From assembly GCF_932294415.1 (NCBI RefSeq), contig NC_065537.1, positions 53,727,802-53,791,801 of the forward strand: a stretch of DNA of 64,000 nt, in the 5' to 3' direction. This document shows positions 10,256-22,514 of this stretch, one piece after another. Every line of letters begins with the position of its first letter. Positions within the stretch are counted from its first letter, which is position 1. The stretch comes from Quercus robur (lineage: Eukaryota > Streptophyta > Magnoliopsida > Fagales > Fagaceae). The notes under the pieces were generated by a model. It saw nothing but the letters and a program-made list of their open reading frames with translations. It ran no database searches and was not told the origin of the DNA. Made by a program: the position numbers and the translations under genes.

Positions 10256-10681
10256 TTAGGTTTTTGCATTCTACAACTTGAGATGTTTCAGAGGGGCCTG
10301 TTTAGGTTATTGCATTCTAGAATCTTAGATGTTTCATAATGTAAAATAATAATGTTGTTTATTTGCTTTGCTGCCCATTGCTAATGCTATTTATGTTAAA
10401 TAGCCTGGACAATTAACCAACCATTGCTGCTTGCTTCAACATTGTTTTGAACTTTTGATTGATTCTTTTTATAAAAGAAAAGTTTTGAATAATGAATATG
10501 CTTCCCTTTTATATTATTGTGTAGAAATTTGTAATAGAGTATTGAAAAAAGAGAAAGAGAGAGATATAAGAGTTTTATTTAGTTTGGTCATACAACTTAC
10601 ATTCACAAAATAAGTGCTCAAAATGCTACATTTTAGATGATAATACTTTATATTAATAGAACCTATTTTTATAGTGAGATT
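10256..10681. other. AT-rich intergenic stretch
   Basis: No gene or repeat border is recognised between the Harbinger-like element and the target-site duplication of the LINE. Confidence 0.4.
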
Positions 10682-10785
10682 TACTTACATGAATCAGTCT
10701 TTTTTTTTTGGTAAAAGACGATTCATTCAAAGAAACTAAGGAGCAACAAAAGGTTCAGGACATAGCTTGTTAGAGTACATGCTGT

Positions 10786-13700
10786 TTAAATAATTTTCAA
10801 AAGAAACAACGTGTCAACGTCCACAGGCGGACTATCATATAAAATAAAGTCTAGTTCCTGACTAATACTCATTCTAGCAAGATTGTCCGCACACCGATTA
10901 GCTTGCTTGAAGTAGCGTTGGAATCGGATCTGTTGGAACTGAGTCATCAACAACCTGCAATCATCCAAAAAGGGGAGATAACATTATTTACATGTTGAGG
11001 ACATTATTTACATGTTGAGGATTTTCAAGCACATCAATAATAGCTTTAGCATCTAATTCAACTATAAGAGATTGGATGTTTAAGTTCGAACACATCATTA
11101 AACCATCCCTCAATCCCCATAGCTCTGCCACATAGCTATTTGTCAGCCCAATGTGCCTTAAGAATCCTACTAGCTAGTCACCATGCTCATTCCTCGCTAC
11201 CCCACCGTAGCCAGCAACACCCATGCTACCAACAAAAGACCCATCTATGTTTAACTTCACCCACCCTTCCGTCGGTCTTTCCCATCGAATCCTCATGACT
11301 TTCCTGCAAGTTGGCATCCTCAGTGAAGCAATGCAATGCTAGTATTCCTTGGCCTAGTTCGCAATCTCCACTGCCAAACACGGACTATGGTTACCATTTC
11401 TAAAGACCATTTGGTCCCTACTTTTCCAAATAATCCAAACCGCAAAAAGAAACAATATCCTCCATGGGCACCTTGCTGGGTTAGATCTATCATTCTGCCT
11501 ACCATTTAAAGCCATCAAATCATGCAAGTTACTTCCCCAGAAAACCCAATTCGCTACACTAATACCCAATTGCAACCACACTGGTTTAACTCTCAAACCC
11601 CTAAGAGCAAGTATTATAGTTTCTAGCTCCTTATGGCAAACAAGACAACTTTCCTCCTCCACAATACCTCTTTTCACAAGGCAAACCCTTACCCCAATGC
11701 TATTGTGAGCACACAACCATAGAAAGGTTTTAATATGTGGAAGGGTATCAATTGTCCAAACCTAGCTAATAGAGAAAGGAATGTTGCAGTTATGTCTTGA
11801 TGCAATTTTGTAGGCACTTTTCAAGTCAAATGTCCCTTGTGGTGATTCGGCCCAAGCTAGCTTGTCACAACTTCTGGTAGTTAATGCTACGGGGGTGGCT
11901 TGAATCATTCTTTTAATTTCCAAAGGAAGATCAAAAGGCAACCTGTCCCATTCCCAACTAGAATCCAAGATAAAATCCTTAATTTCTAGTTGATTAACTT
12001 CTCGCGTTAATGGCCCCTGAATCAACTGCCTGAGAGGTCCCTTGTCAGTCTAGTGACTACACCACACTTTTGAACTACTATCTCCTCCAACTATCCATCT
12101 ACTACCTTTGTTGAAAGTATCCAATCCTTTCCTTATAGCTATCCAAATAGAAGAGTAAGGGAGCTTTTCTGCATCATTAAAGCTCAATCTCCTCTGGTTT
12201 CAATATTTCCTCCTTAGCACTTGAGTCCAAAGAGCCTTCTTCTCAGCATGGAACCTCCAATTAAGTTTATTTAAAAGAGCTATATTCAGTTGATTGCAAC
12301 CTAAGCCCCCCTTCTTCATTTGATTTGGTCACTTTTTGCTAGCCAACCCAATGAACTTTCTTGGATGAATTTGTAGACCCCCATAGAAAATTCATATTGA
12401 TACGATCTATACCATCCACTATTTTGAAAGGAAAATGTTTGCATTGCATGACATAAGAAGGTATAGCTACTGTCGAAGCTTGCATGAGGACAGCCCGTCC
12501 GGCCAAGGATAACATGTTGGCCTTCCAACACAAGAGCTTTGATTTTACTCTATCAAGAATAAAGTTAAAGTCCTGTGGGGAGGAGCCTAGTTGTTTTAGG
12601 GGTATGCCGAGATACTTTCCAAGGAAAGGGGTAGATGTAAAGTCAAGAATGTCATAAAGAGATTCCCAAGTATATCTATCCACATTTAGGGAGAAGTAGA
12701 CTCTAGATTTAGCCTCACTAACAGTTTAACCTGTCATAGTGCAAAAGTCATCCAATACATCTCTAATGGCAGAATAATTGATATAATTAGCCTTGGCAAA
12801 AAACAAAAGGTCATTGGCAAACATTAAGTGGGAAAATGCAGGACCACTTTGGGATGCCTTCACTGGTTGCCAAACTTTTTGACTACATTTTTCCTCGATA
12901 AGTTGACCAAGAAAATCCATACAAAGGATGAAAAGGTAAGGGGATAGGGGATAGGGGGTCCCCTTGCCTTATTCCTCTTATGGGGAAGATCGGATCCAAA
13001 GCTTCTCCATTAAAAAGAATTGATGTAGAGATCGTGGATACACAACTCATGATAATGTCAATGAGGTCAACTGGCATATTAATTCTATTGAGCATCTCTC
13101 TAATGAAACTCCATTCTAACTTGTCATATGCCTTCTCCAAGTATATTTTCAGCGCCATATATTCCCTTCCTTTCCAGCACAAATGCCGTTTGAAAAGGTG
13201 AGATAAGCTTCCCCAAGAAAGGCCTCAGTCTAGCCACAATGATCTTTGTGACAACTTTGTACATAATGTTGCACAAATTGATGGGTCTATAATTCCTCAA
13301 AGTTTCCAGACCTTGAATGTTAGGGATTAGAGCTATGTGAGTTCTGTTCAAGTACTTAAGTATTTTTCTTTCCCCAAAAATCTTCTTAACTTCTTTAACC
13401 ACTATTTTCCCCACTGTTGGCCAAAACCTTTAGAAGAATCCCACATGTAGCCCATCAGGCCCAGGGGCATTGAAGACCTTAAGTGACCACAAGGCTGCTT
13501 TAACCTCCTCCTCAGAGGCATTGCCACTGATGCTATCCCTTTCCTCTTTCGAAAGCCTAGGTTGCCACTGAGAACAATTAGGGGCAGCTCTAGAAGCACT
13601 TGAAAGTGATGTCGTATAAATCTTGTTGAATCCATTCCTAATGAACTCCTGGATATCCCTTTCCTCATTCATCCACTCTCCTTCATCATTTTTCATGGCC

Positions 13701-14823
13701 ATAATCTGATTTCTCTTCCTTCTAACCAACTTCGACACATGATAGAAAGCTGTGTTGCGATCTTATTGGATCATCCAGTTGACTCTCAGGATTTCAAAGC
13801 CCACAACTCCACCTCCTGGTTCAGCACATTTTCCAACTTCTTCAAGAGCTCATTTTCAAGATCAAAGAGGAAGTTGGAAGGCTTGACTGAGACAGCTTGC
13901 TGAATGCCATTCAGTCTTGCTATAATATTCTTCTTCTTAGTAAAAATGTTCCCAAAATGAGCTTTAATCTAGGTTGAAGCATCCCATGTAAATCTGTTGA
14001 TAGCATCCTTTAATCTAGGTGCTTGCCCCCCTGCCTAAGAAACAACCGAATGAAAGGTTGAGTCTAGGAGCCAGCAATTTTGGAACTTAAAAGGTCTCCG
14101 TCTTCTATTTGAAGCACTTAGATGTGTCTCCAATAGAATTGGGCAATGATCCAAATGTCATCTTGTGAAGTGCACTACCTTTGCCTCGGGACACAACAGA
14201 CACCAACTCGGATTTACAAAAAAACTTGTCTATTCTTTCTTGGATTAAGGCTTGCATTTCCCTTCTATGAGTCCAAGTAAAGCAAGGACTAGAAAAACCA
14301 ATATCGACCATGCTGCATTTGTCCAAGCATTCTTTAAATAATAACGATTTGCTCACACTCACCCTTCTACCCCTAAATGTATCATCATCCAAAAGCGGCT
14401 CATTAAAATCACCAACTATTACCTAGGGCATGTTATGGAACTCTGCAACTTTCATCAGATTATTCAACAATATGTGCCTTTGGGCACTCATAGGACTAGT
14501 ATATATAGCAAAAAAAACCAACTATAGTTAGAATTTCATACCTTCACCACAATGTGAATTTCCTGTTCAGTACTAGATAATGGGGAGATGTCCACCTTGT
14601 CCGAGTTCCATAGCACCCAAAGGCCCCCAACATAGCCAATTGTGTCTGTGTGGATATCTTCATAAAAAAGAAGTCTATTAGTAATCTCCCTCGCTCTCTC
14701 TCCCCCAACCCGTGTTTCCATAACTACTAGAATTATTGGGCTGTGATTCCTTACCAACTCACGGATATGACTTTGGAAAGCGGGCTTCAAGGCACCCCTA
14801 CAATTTCACACTATGATATTCAT
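10786..14823 (-). pseudogene. LINE ORF2 relic: endonuclease, reverse transcriptase, zf-RVT, RNase H
   Basis: ORF2 of a plant L1 element would nick the target DNA and reverse-transcribe the LINE RNA. Recognisable blocks in order on the minus strand are: the endonuclease start from the ATG at 14823 (NCRGALKPAF, then ILVVMETRVGG, GYVGGLWVLWNSD); endonuclease middle (14392-14105); reverse transcriptase (14-13 kb: YRPINLCNIMYKVVTKII, GIRQGDPLSP); the active-site block near 12830; zf-RVT (12025-11600: LAWAESPQGTFDLKSAYKIA); and RNase H (10968-10786: QANRCADNLARM). Broken features are a TGA where the fifth codon-block Trp of the endonuclease start should be, several stops and frameshifts, and an active site FAND in place of FADD. 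It is inactive. Confidence 0.9.
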
Positions 14824-14829
14824 CAGAAA

Positions 14830-15888
14830 GATGTGGTTTAGGGTAGGACACTCATCAAAAGGAGGCAGCAATTTGGTCTCCTCCTTCAAATTCCATCCAA
14901 TCCACCTCAGCATCTCCTTTGTATGTCCCTTCCTTAGGATTATCGTCAGATTGTGCTATAGGACTCCCATTTCCATCTCCTACGAAGCCACATAAAGACT
15001 AAACATTGTCCTTAGTTGGAAGACCTGAATCAGTTTGGAGATTGGCTTGTTCCCCATGATAGACGTGGAAATTGACTCCTTCCCCAATATCCTTCTCTTT
15101 GAAAGACACTTTGTGGGGTTGACATTGCACAAAATGGGGACTGATGATATCTGTGGAAGGTGCTCCCAGACCAGTGTCTGCTCCTCCTCTGGCGAGGGCT
15201 TGTCCGTCAGAAAGTTCCACCATGGGTTCCTCGCCTCTGCCCAAGTTGGATTGGTCGATGGCAACCAGCCCTCCCTTGCACTCACCTTTGTTAGTGGAAA
15301 GATGAACCTCCACGCCCTCTACAACACAATGTTGAACCAACCCATTATTCGAGTTGGGTTTGCTCGTATTTCGGCTAGCACCACCTCTGGTATCTTGATC
15401 ACCATCCCATCCAAATTGATAGCCCACCTCTGGCCATGGCAGGGCTGCGAGCTGAAACTTAATAGGAGCTCTTGGGTTCCGTTCTCTATGGTGGGATGAT
15501 TAAGTCGCTTGGTGTATGGGAGTGACTATCTCTAATTGCAAAAAGGGAATGGAAATTGCACTGCCTTTCATCCATGGCGCTAGTGTTATTTGATTGAGAT
15601 GCCCTAAGCCTTGTAATTACCTTCTTACCCTTCATTGAAAATCTCTGATTTGCCTTATTGGGCTTTTCTAGCAGAAAGCCTTGCTCAACCCTATACTTGC
15701 TGGTCACTTTATCCCTGGAGTTGGTGCACTGACTATAAGGGCCTGAACTTGAGAATTATGTCCTTCCCCTATTTTCTAAAAGGCACTAGCCACATGCTCT
15801 TTTTCTACAATTCTCATTGGAGATAATTTCCTTTTTGTCTCTCTAAGAAGCCCATTCTTAAGCCCGACCCTGCTTAGTCCCTTGGTAT
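14830..15888 (-). pseudogene. LINE ORF1 relic, C-terminal part
   Basis: This is the 3' portion of LINE ORF1, between the nested LTR element (which starts at 15894) and ORF2. Overlapping minus-strand frames (for example 15427-14999 and 15707-15486) show the low-complexity, charged C-terminal region typical after the zinc knuckle, with no catalytic domain. ORF1 proteins coat LINE RNA. Frames change repeatedly, so it is decayed. Confidence 0.6.
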
Positions 15889-15893
15889 CCTTC

Positions 15894-16998
15894 TGTAAGG
15901 TTGAATTTAATCAACCATCGTATTGGCTTTATTCCATGTCAAATTTGCTTGTATTTCAGCATTTAGTAACCCTGTATTTAGGTGGGTTTTGTTGTAAGGG
16001 TAGTGAGTGAGATAGAGTGTTGATTGCTCAAGAGTGTGCAAAAAAACAGAGAGTCGCGGCTTGATCTCGCAGGTGACTCGCGGCTGCAAGCCGCCAGATG
16101 CAGTACACGTGCCAAGCATGCCAGAAGGTGCACAGTCATGCTAGCTGGAGCACTACAGGACAAAACAAGACAACTGGCCATACGGTTATCTCGCGACTAG
16201 GTCTCGCGACTCAGTTAAGTCACGAGTCCAAGCTGCGAGCCACCCCTATTTTGAAAAACCTGACGTTTCACATTCTCCTCTCACCCCAGTATAAATACCC
16301 TTTATACCCACAAATGAAAGAGAGCTTCCAGAGAGAATTTTGAGAGAGAAACCCTAGAGTAAAACAAAATTGATTCACCTACAATCTATACATTAGAGTC
16401 TCTTCAAATTCCTCTACTCTCTTCCTCTCCATTGTCAAACCCTTGAGAGGCTTTTTACGAAAACCTTGTTCTCACCATCTTCATTACTGTGAGAGGGCTG
16501 TTTGGTGTTCTGGGAAGCAGTTAGGAAGGAACCAATCTACATTGGTTGATGCTATGGTCTAGTAGCGGAATCCGGGAAGCTAGAAAAGAAAAAGGTTCGG
16601 TGCAACCTCGTTGGAGCAAGAAACTTGGAGGGCTTAGGTGCACTGGGTAAATTAGGTTTGGAGGGTCTATTGCTGTCCATGTATCCCAACTACATTTCCT
16701 AGTAGATTGTTTACCGCTTGGAGGGCAGCGGAGAGGTTTTACGCCGAAGGCTTCGGTTTCCTCTTCGATAACACATCGCGTGTTGTCTTTGTATTTGCAT
16801 CTTCCTTCCCTTTTATCTTTGCCTTTTGTTATCTACTGTGGCTTGTGATTTTAATTTGATTAGATAGTTTTTCCAATTCTATATTATAGCTTTTGTTCAT
16901 TTTCTGCACACTAGTTGTTTGACATAAGCTTGAATTGGTTAATTTGTAAATTGGGGGTCTAAACGTTCAAGGGTGTTTTTACACTATTTGAACTTTCA
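15894..16998 (+). repeat. 5' LTR of the gag-only element
   Basis: This LTR starts TGTAAGGTTGAATT and ends GAACTTTCA. A TATA-like AGTATAAATACC lies at about 16281-16292. The first ~255 bp differ from the 3' LTR at about 13 positions by eye, so the insertion is not recent. It contains several copies of the TCGCGACT-type motif. Confidence 0.93.
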
Positions 16999-17000
16999 TT

Positions 17001-17012
17001 TGGTATCAGAGC
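17001..17012 (+). other. Primer-binding site (initiator tRNA-Met)
   Basis: TGGTATCAGAGC begins two bases after the 5' LTR and is complementary to the 3' end of plant initiator tRNA-Met, the primer used by most Copia elements for minus-strand synthesis. Confidence 0.95.
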
Positions 17013-17067
17013 GGGTACACTTCTAGTGGTTTCATTACCATTGTGTGATCCTTGACTCCCTATTGAG

Positions 17068-19038
17068 ATGGATCGGTCTCAATCCCTAAATGCACCTCCA
17101 TATTTTGATGGTTGTAATTATGCTTTTTGGAAGGTTCGCATGAGAGATTTTCTGTATTCCATTGATGAATCTGCTTGGGATGCTGTTGAGATAAGTTGGA
17201 CCAGGCCTAAGGAAACCAAATCCACATGGGATAAGGCAGCACTCGCTGCATCTAATGCTAATAGTAAAGCATTCAATGCTATTTTCTGTGGTGTGTCTCC
17301 AAATGAATTTCACAAGATCTCTCACATTACCGTTGCTAAAGAAGCATGGGAGATATTGGAGACCACTTACAAAGGCACAAAGAAAGTAAAAGACACCAAG
17401 CTGCAGATGCTAACCACTCGGTTTGAGGAGTTAAAAATGAGTGAGGATGAGTCCTTTGACTCTTTCTATAGCAAGCTGAATGAGGTGATTGTAAGCAAGT
17501 TCAATTTGGGAGCGAAAACGGAGGATTCTAAAATTGTAAGGAAGATCCTTCGATCATTGCCTGAAAGTTTTCATGCTAAAGTGACAGCGATTGAAGAGAG
17601 CAAGGACCTTGATGACATCAAAGTCCAAGAGCTGGTTGGTTCTCTTCAGACTTATAAGATGTCGCTACCCAATCAACGGAAGAGTAAATCTCTTGCTCTT
17701 AAGACCATTAATGAGAAGGTGGAAGACCATGACTCATCGGGAGAAGATGTGGTTGACAAAGATGTTGCATACCTTGTAAAAAATTTCAGAAAATTCTTGA
17801 AATTTAAAAATAATGGCAAATTTGGTGATAAAGGAAAATTCCAAACTTCAGGAAGGGAAAAAAGGGAATTCAAAAAGAAAAATGGAAAAGAATCCCAATC
17901 TACACAAGGTGTCACTTGTTTCGAATGTAATGGGCATGGACACTTTAAGAAAGAATGTCCGAATTATTTGAAATCGAAAGGCAAAGTGTATGCCACGACG
18001 TTGAGTGACTCAGAGTCATCTGACTCAGATTCTGAAGAAAGCTGTGATGGAGAATGGAACTATTCAGCTTTTATGACTATTGCCCATGTTGAGTCTTCAG
18101 ACGAGTTGAATCTACTTGTACGAGACCTTGGAGAACATAGTGATGAAGAATCACTGGGAGTTGTTGAAGAATCAGATGCTGAAGAAGATGAAAGCACAGC
18201 CAATCTTCAAGAGAATTATAACTCACTCCTGGAGAAGTCGAGTGAGTACACAAGGGTGGCCAAGGCAGCTGTGAGAAAAATGAAGAAGGCAGAGGAGGAC
18301 TATAAAAGTCTCCTAATTCGATATAGGGAAGCCAAATGTGAGATAGAAACACTGAACGGTGAGCTATCAGAAACTTACATAAAAGTAAGATTTCTTGAGC
18401 AAGAGGTTGTGCAAACAAATGCTAAAATTGAGAGGGTCACCACCAAGAAGCTAGAGGATGTTATTTCATCTCAAAAGAGCTTTTTAGACAAATCTGGATT
18501 GGGATATACCGGAGGAAGTAGCTTATATGGAAATGTCACTAAAGAAGTGAAGTTTATAAAAGCCAAAGAATCAGCTGATGTTGGTCCTATTGCTGAGAAG
18601 CCCAAGATAGAGGAGAAGAGAAATGTGGGGAACGAACGGTTGTTGAATTCACGCAATTAATCTGTGGGCAGGTCTGAATCCCGAGCCAAGTCTCGTCCAC
18701 GACCACAAAGAGGTCCTAGATCAAATTATGTGTGTCATCATTGCAGACTTCAAGGGCATACTAGACCAAATTATCAAAAGCTGAGAGCAATGAATAGTGC
18801 AACTCCTCAAAGGTCACGAGGACCTAGAAATGATAGAAGAAATTGGGCTGGTGAACCATCAAGAGATCAAAACGGTGATGCCGGAATAATGAACGTGATG
18901 AAGATGATTGGTGCATTCACCAACTGCTTGGAAAGCTTCACACGAAGGTTTGAAAGCCCTAACTTCCGTACCCAATCCTATAAGGAAATCACCTCAAACG
19001 CAAGTGACGTGTGGGTGAAAAAGGGTACTCATGCATAA
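17068..19038 (+). pseudogene. gag of the LTR element, interrupted by one in-frame stop
   Basis: Gag forms the particle that packages the element's RNA. The frame opens with MDRSQSLNAPPYFDG and shows the UBN2-type Copia gag region (YAFWKVRMRDF, LQMLTTRFEELKM, KILRSLPESF) in residues ~10-210. A CCHC knuckle CFECNGHGHFKKEC lies near residue 284. An acidic serine-rich stretch is followed by a predicted coiled coil (~385-470). A TAA at 18658-18660 ends the first 530 codons. The same frame then continues for another 126 codons with a second knuckle CHHCRLQGHTRPNY, whose last Cys is Tyr, and the family ending WVKKGTHA. Without the stop it would be 656 codons. The gag call is firm; whether the truncated protein still works is unknown. 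Confidence 0.9.
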
Positions 19039-20512
19039 GCATTACAACATGTCCATGCATTAATTCTTCCTATGCTTTGTGACGTGTTTGAGTGTTTGTT
19101 TATTGTTTATGTTGATGGTTGTTTGTTTATCTATTTATGCATACTTTGGTTTTCTTTTTATTTTTTATCAATCTTTTTCTTCTTATGTGTCAAAAATCCA
19201 AAAACCACATAAAAATTTAGAAAATCAAAAAGTTTGATTGACATTGTTGAGTTTTGTCACAAAACTTGTTTTGCCTTGTACCTTTGTACTAATGGCTTTG
19301 TGCATTTTCGAGCATAGCTTGTTTCTTTGCACTCTTATCACTGTGGGAGAAATCTTGAAATCTATGTGATTGTTGTAAATAGATCTTCAAACTTGTCATG
19401 AATGATTAGTGAATGGTTATGTTGATCTTGAGACATGCATAGACTTGTGTCTATATATCTTCCCACTCTTTATTTTTGTTTTTGCTAAAAAAAAAAAAGA
19501 GCTCACCAAATGTAAATCTCCAAATGAAAAGAGATATTGAGTTGCAAAAACCTGTCGCACATACTAGTATTCGACTAGGAAAAAGGGAAAGTGACCAAAG
19601 ATTAAAGTGAATGTTTATTCAAAAAGTCAAAGACTATCTCATCAAAGTGGAATATCAAACATCACTCTCACAATGAGAGGCGACTGTCTCAAAAAGATCA
19701 AAAAGATCAAATGTTATGATTGAAAGTGGAGTCAAATGTAAAGCTCCAAGTTATGTTATCAAGTTTTGTGGGAGGTCATATATGCATATTTCTATAATTG
19801 AGATGGGTCACATGATCTAGTGCTAATTGTGTATGCCTTGGTTAAATTGATCATTGAAACTTCACATTAGACTAAGGACTTTCTCATTGTTGATATCTAC
19901 ACACAACACACAAGTTTATGTTCAATAAATGCCATATTCATTTGTGTGATTGTACTTGATGAAATGTGTTTTCACATACTCAATCTTTGTTGATTCAAGC
20001 ACAAAAAGATTTTTGAGTGTTTTAGGTGTTTTTGGAAAGTATTTTGTTCTTAAAATCTGAAAATTTCAAAAATTCATTTTTGCCCTGTTTTGTCGACTCA
20101 GTCACGGGTAAGTCAAGTCGCAAGCCTCAGTCACGATTTCGCAGGTCAATTTTGGCGACTTGTTCGCCAGTGGAAGGTCCAGTCGCGAGGGTTACTCAGA
20201 GATTTTCGCGACTCAGCTCGCGACTCCCTCGCGGGTAGACCTTCCAGTCACGAAAAACACTTAGAAAATTTTTCAAAATTTTGTCTTTGAGTGTTTTGGC
20301 GGCTTGATCTGGCGACTTGTTGGCGATTCACTTAAGTCGCGAAAAACGCGAGTTTGGCAAAAACAATGGCAGTTTTTAAATCTTTTTCAGTTTTCCCTCG
20401 AACTTATTGTGACTGTTCATTGTCTTTTCTTTCTGAAACTTCTCAAACACACCGTGTTACCCACTTCCAACTCCATTGTTGCTTCATTTCTTCTCAAAAT
20501 TATCAAGAAAAG
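19039..20512 (+). other. Noncoding internal region of the LTR element where pol would be expected
   Basis: I find no protease, integrase or reverse-transcriptase motif in any frame. The stretch has an A-rich run at 19488-19498, U-rich leader-like sequence, and at 20090-20345 a GC-rich patch with many TCGCGAC/GTCGCGA motifs also found in the LTRs. The last part (~20390-20512) would be an untranslated exon if the intron that follows is real. Confidence 0.7.
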
Positions 20513-21220
20513 GTATGGGTCTTATTTTCCTCATCTCATATTCTCTGTTTAATGAATGTTTTTCTTGCCATTTGAGTAGATACTATTTTCGAAACATTCT
20601 TCTCTTTGTTTGATGGGTATGGCTGGTTGTGTTTGTTGTTGCTTTCATCCGTTTTCATATTGTTGGTCACACTGTGCTTTTTCTTTGTTTTGTTATTTGC
20701 CTGTTGTTGATTTTCAAACTCTTTTGATAAATGGGTTTGGTACTTTTTGTGACTTGCTCCATTCATTCATGTGTGTGATTGCATCTTGAAAGTTTCTCTT
20801 TAAAACACTTCATTTTCTGAATGTTATGTCTCACTGCCATGTGCTCTATTTTAGGTGTTCTGATCTTTCATTTTGATTTTTTATGCTTGTTCCTATCTTA
20901 TGTGGTCTTATTTCTGCTATCCGTTCTTAATGTTCGAATGTTGTTCATCTGTGAATATCATGGTCATGGTAGACTGTCTCATTGACAATTATTTCTGAAT
21001 TTGTGTTTCTCTATGCTCTATTGCACTTTCACCATTTTGTTGCACCTGTCTCATTGTGCACTTTAGTATTGATTGTGGTTTTGTTTGGGTCTGACCTGTC
21101 TTAAGTTTGTATTTGTGTATAAAATCTCTGGTTTACACTCTTATTTGCATCTAATCATGGTGGTATTTATCTTGTGTGATGCTGTTTTTGGTTCTTTGTT
21201 GTGTGCCTATTCTCTTGCAG
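20513..21220 (+). other. Candidate intron before the second ORF of the LTR element
   Basis: AAGAAAAG|GTATGG at 20512/20513 is a good donor. TTCTCTTGCAG|ATG at 21220/21221 is a strong acceptor that places the ATG of the second ORF at the very start of the next exon. The 708 bp between are T-rich, as plant introns are. This would express the second ORF from a spliced transcript. Splicing itself is inferred from the sites. Confidence 0.55.
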
Positions 21221-22252
21221 ATGTCTCGTCGATCTTTTAAGGGCAAAGACATTGTTGCTGACGATCCAACAACCCCAGTTGCTAAAAGGACTCGACTCTC
21301 ATCTCAGTTATCTCAAGACTCCAATTTGGAGAGGTTCAGAACCCCGCTTACCTCACACATCTACTCAAACATCTTTGACAAGTCAACTCCTATAGTGGAA
21401 CGGGTGGTGGAGTTTGACACCTTAGGGACCACTTTTATCCCTTGAATCTTTGAGCCACGAGATTGGGCAAACTTATTTGGGAATTTTGTCGATCCAATGG
21501 ATGAACTGGTTAAGGAATGCTTCTCTAATGCAAGTGATCTTGGAGTTGAACTCATTTTCTGGGTTAAAGGAAAGGAATTTGGCATTTCCCCAAACTCCAT
21601 CGCCGATATTCTCTACATCACTAGACCTCAGAATGTGGATCTAACTCTGTACGATGATAGAACTCCAGAGATTCAAGACATTCTATAAGTTCTAGGATCT
21701 GATCATGAAGTATCCAATACAGGCACATCCATCAGCACCGCAAAGTTTGCACCAGAGCTGACCACTCTGAAGTTGATCATGTTCTCTAATCTCTACCCAA
21801 TGTCCAACACTACCTTCATAAATCTTGGGAGAGCTCAATTCCTTTGTGATCTTATTACAGGAGCCCCCATTGATATCTGTGCTCACATCTTTCAAACCAT
21901 GAGGAAGACCGCGGCTTGAACTGCAGCTCGAGGATGTATTCCATTTTGCAGTCTCATCATGAAGTTCATTCTTCGTGAAGGCATTGTTCCTCCCACAGAT
22001 GGAAAAATGTTGGCCCGTCAGCGTCCAATTTCCATGTACACTCTTCAAGCTAGCAGAAGTCACTCCTCTAAAACACCAAAGAGTGCACACATCTCTTCGG
22101 TTACTCCATCTGCTCCTGAGTCAGAAACACCTAAACGCATTGATGAGATGGTGACACTTCTCTACTCCACCAACAACTATGTTCAAATGCAACTCGAGAC
22201 CATGGAGAATCAGCTTGAAGCTATTCAACAGAAGTTGGACGACAGCCTTTAG
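21221..22252 (+). pseudogene. Second ORF of the LTR element (plant retrotransposon accessory protein), three nonsense codons
   Basis: One frame of 344 codons runs from MSRRSFKGKDIV to KLDDSL and is broken only by stops at 21443, 21686 and 21917. It matches the protein annotated in plants as 'putative plant transposon protein' (PF20167-like): KRTRLSSQ near the start, RDWANLFGNF, GVELIFWVKGKEF, DLTLYDDRTPEIQDIL, NLGRAQFLCDLITGAPIDIC in the middle, and a coiled-coil tail. The biochemical role of this family is unknown to me; in retroelements it is an accessory ORF beside gag. At two of the three stops the family residue is Arg, consistent with CGA to TGA change. Confidence 0.8.
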
Positions 22253-22262
22253 CTATTCGTGC

Positions 22263-22276
22263 CAAAAAGGGGGAGA
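22263..22276 (+). other. Extra polypurine-tract-like sequence
   Basis: CAAAAAGGGGGAGAGC directly after the second ORF repeats the core of the true polypurine tract at 23282-23292. Multiple such tracts are known from Sirevirus-type Copia elements. Confidence 0.5.
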
Positions 22277-22350
22277 GCATTCAGTAAGGGAGAGAAAGCT
22301 CAAAGGGAAGTGTGCATAGTAATAGGGGTACGAAAATGCCCCGGGGGCCG

Positions 22351-22514
22351 GCTGGTCAAGAATTTTGAATTGCATCAAATGTCGGCGTGTGTGCATGACA
22401 ACTTGCAGATAGTACATTAACAGGTCCAGGTCCGACAGGTCAAGAATTTTGACCAGAGTCAAATGGCGGCATGTGTGCATGAAAGCTTGTAGATAGCACA
22501 TTAGGAGGTCGAAG
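22351..22514 (+). repeat. Imperfect tandem duplication (~86-bp period) inside the LTR element
   Basis: GGTCAAGAATTTTGA at 22351 and 22438 opens two copies that share GTGTGTGCATGA and an AGATAGYACATTA block. No coding sense is apparent. Confidence 0.75.
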
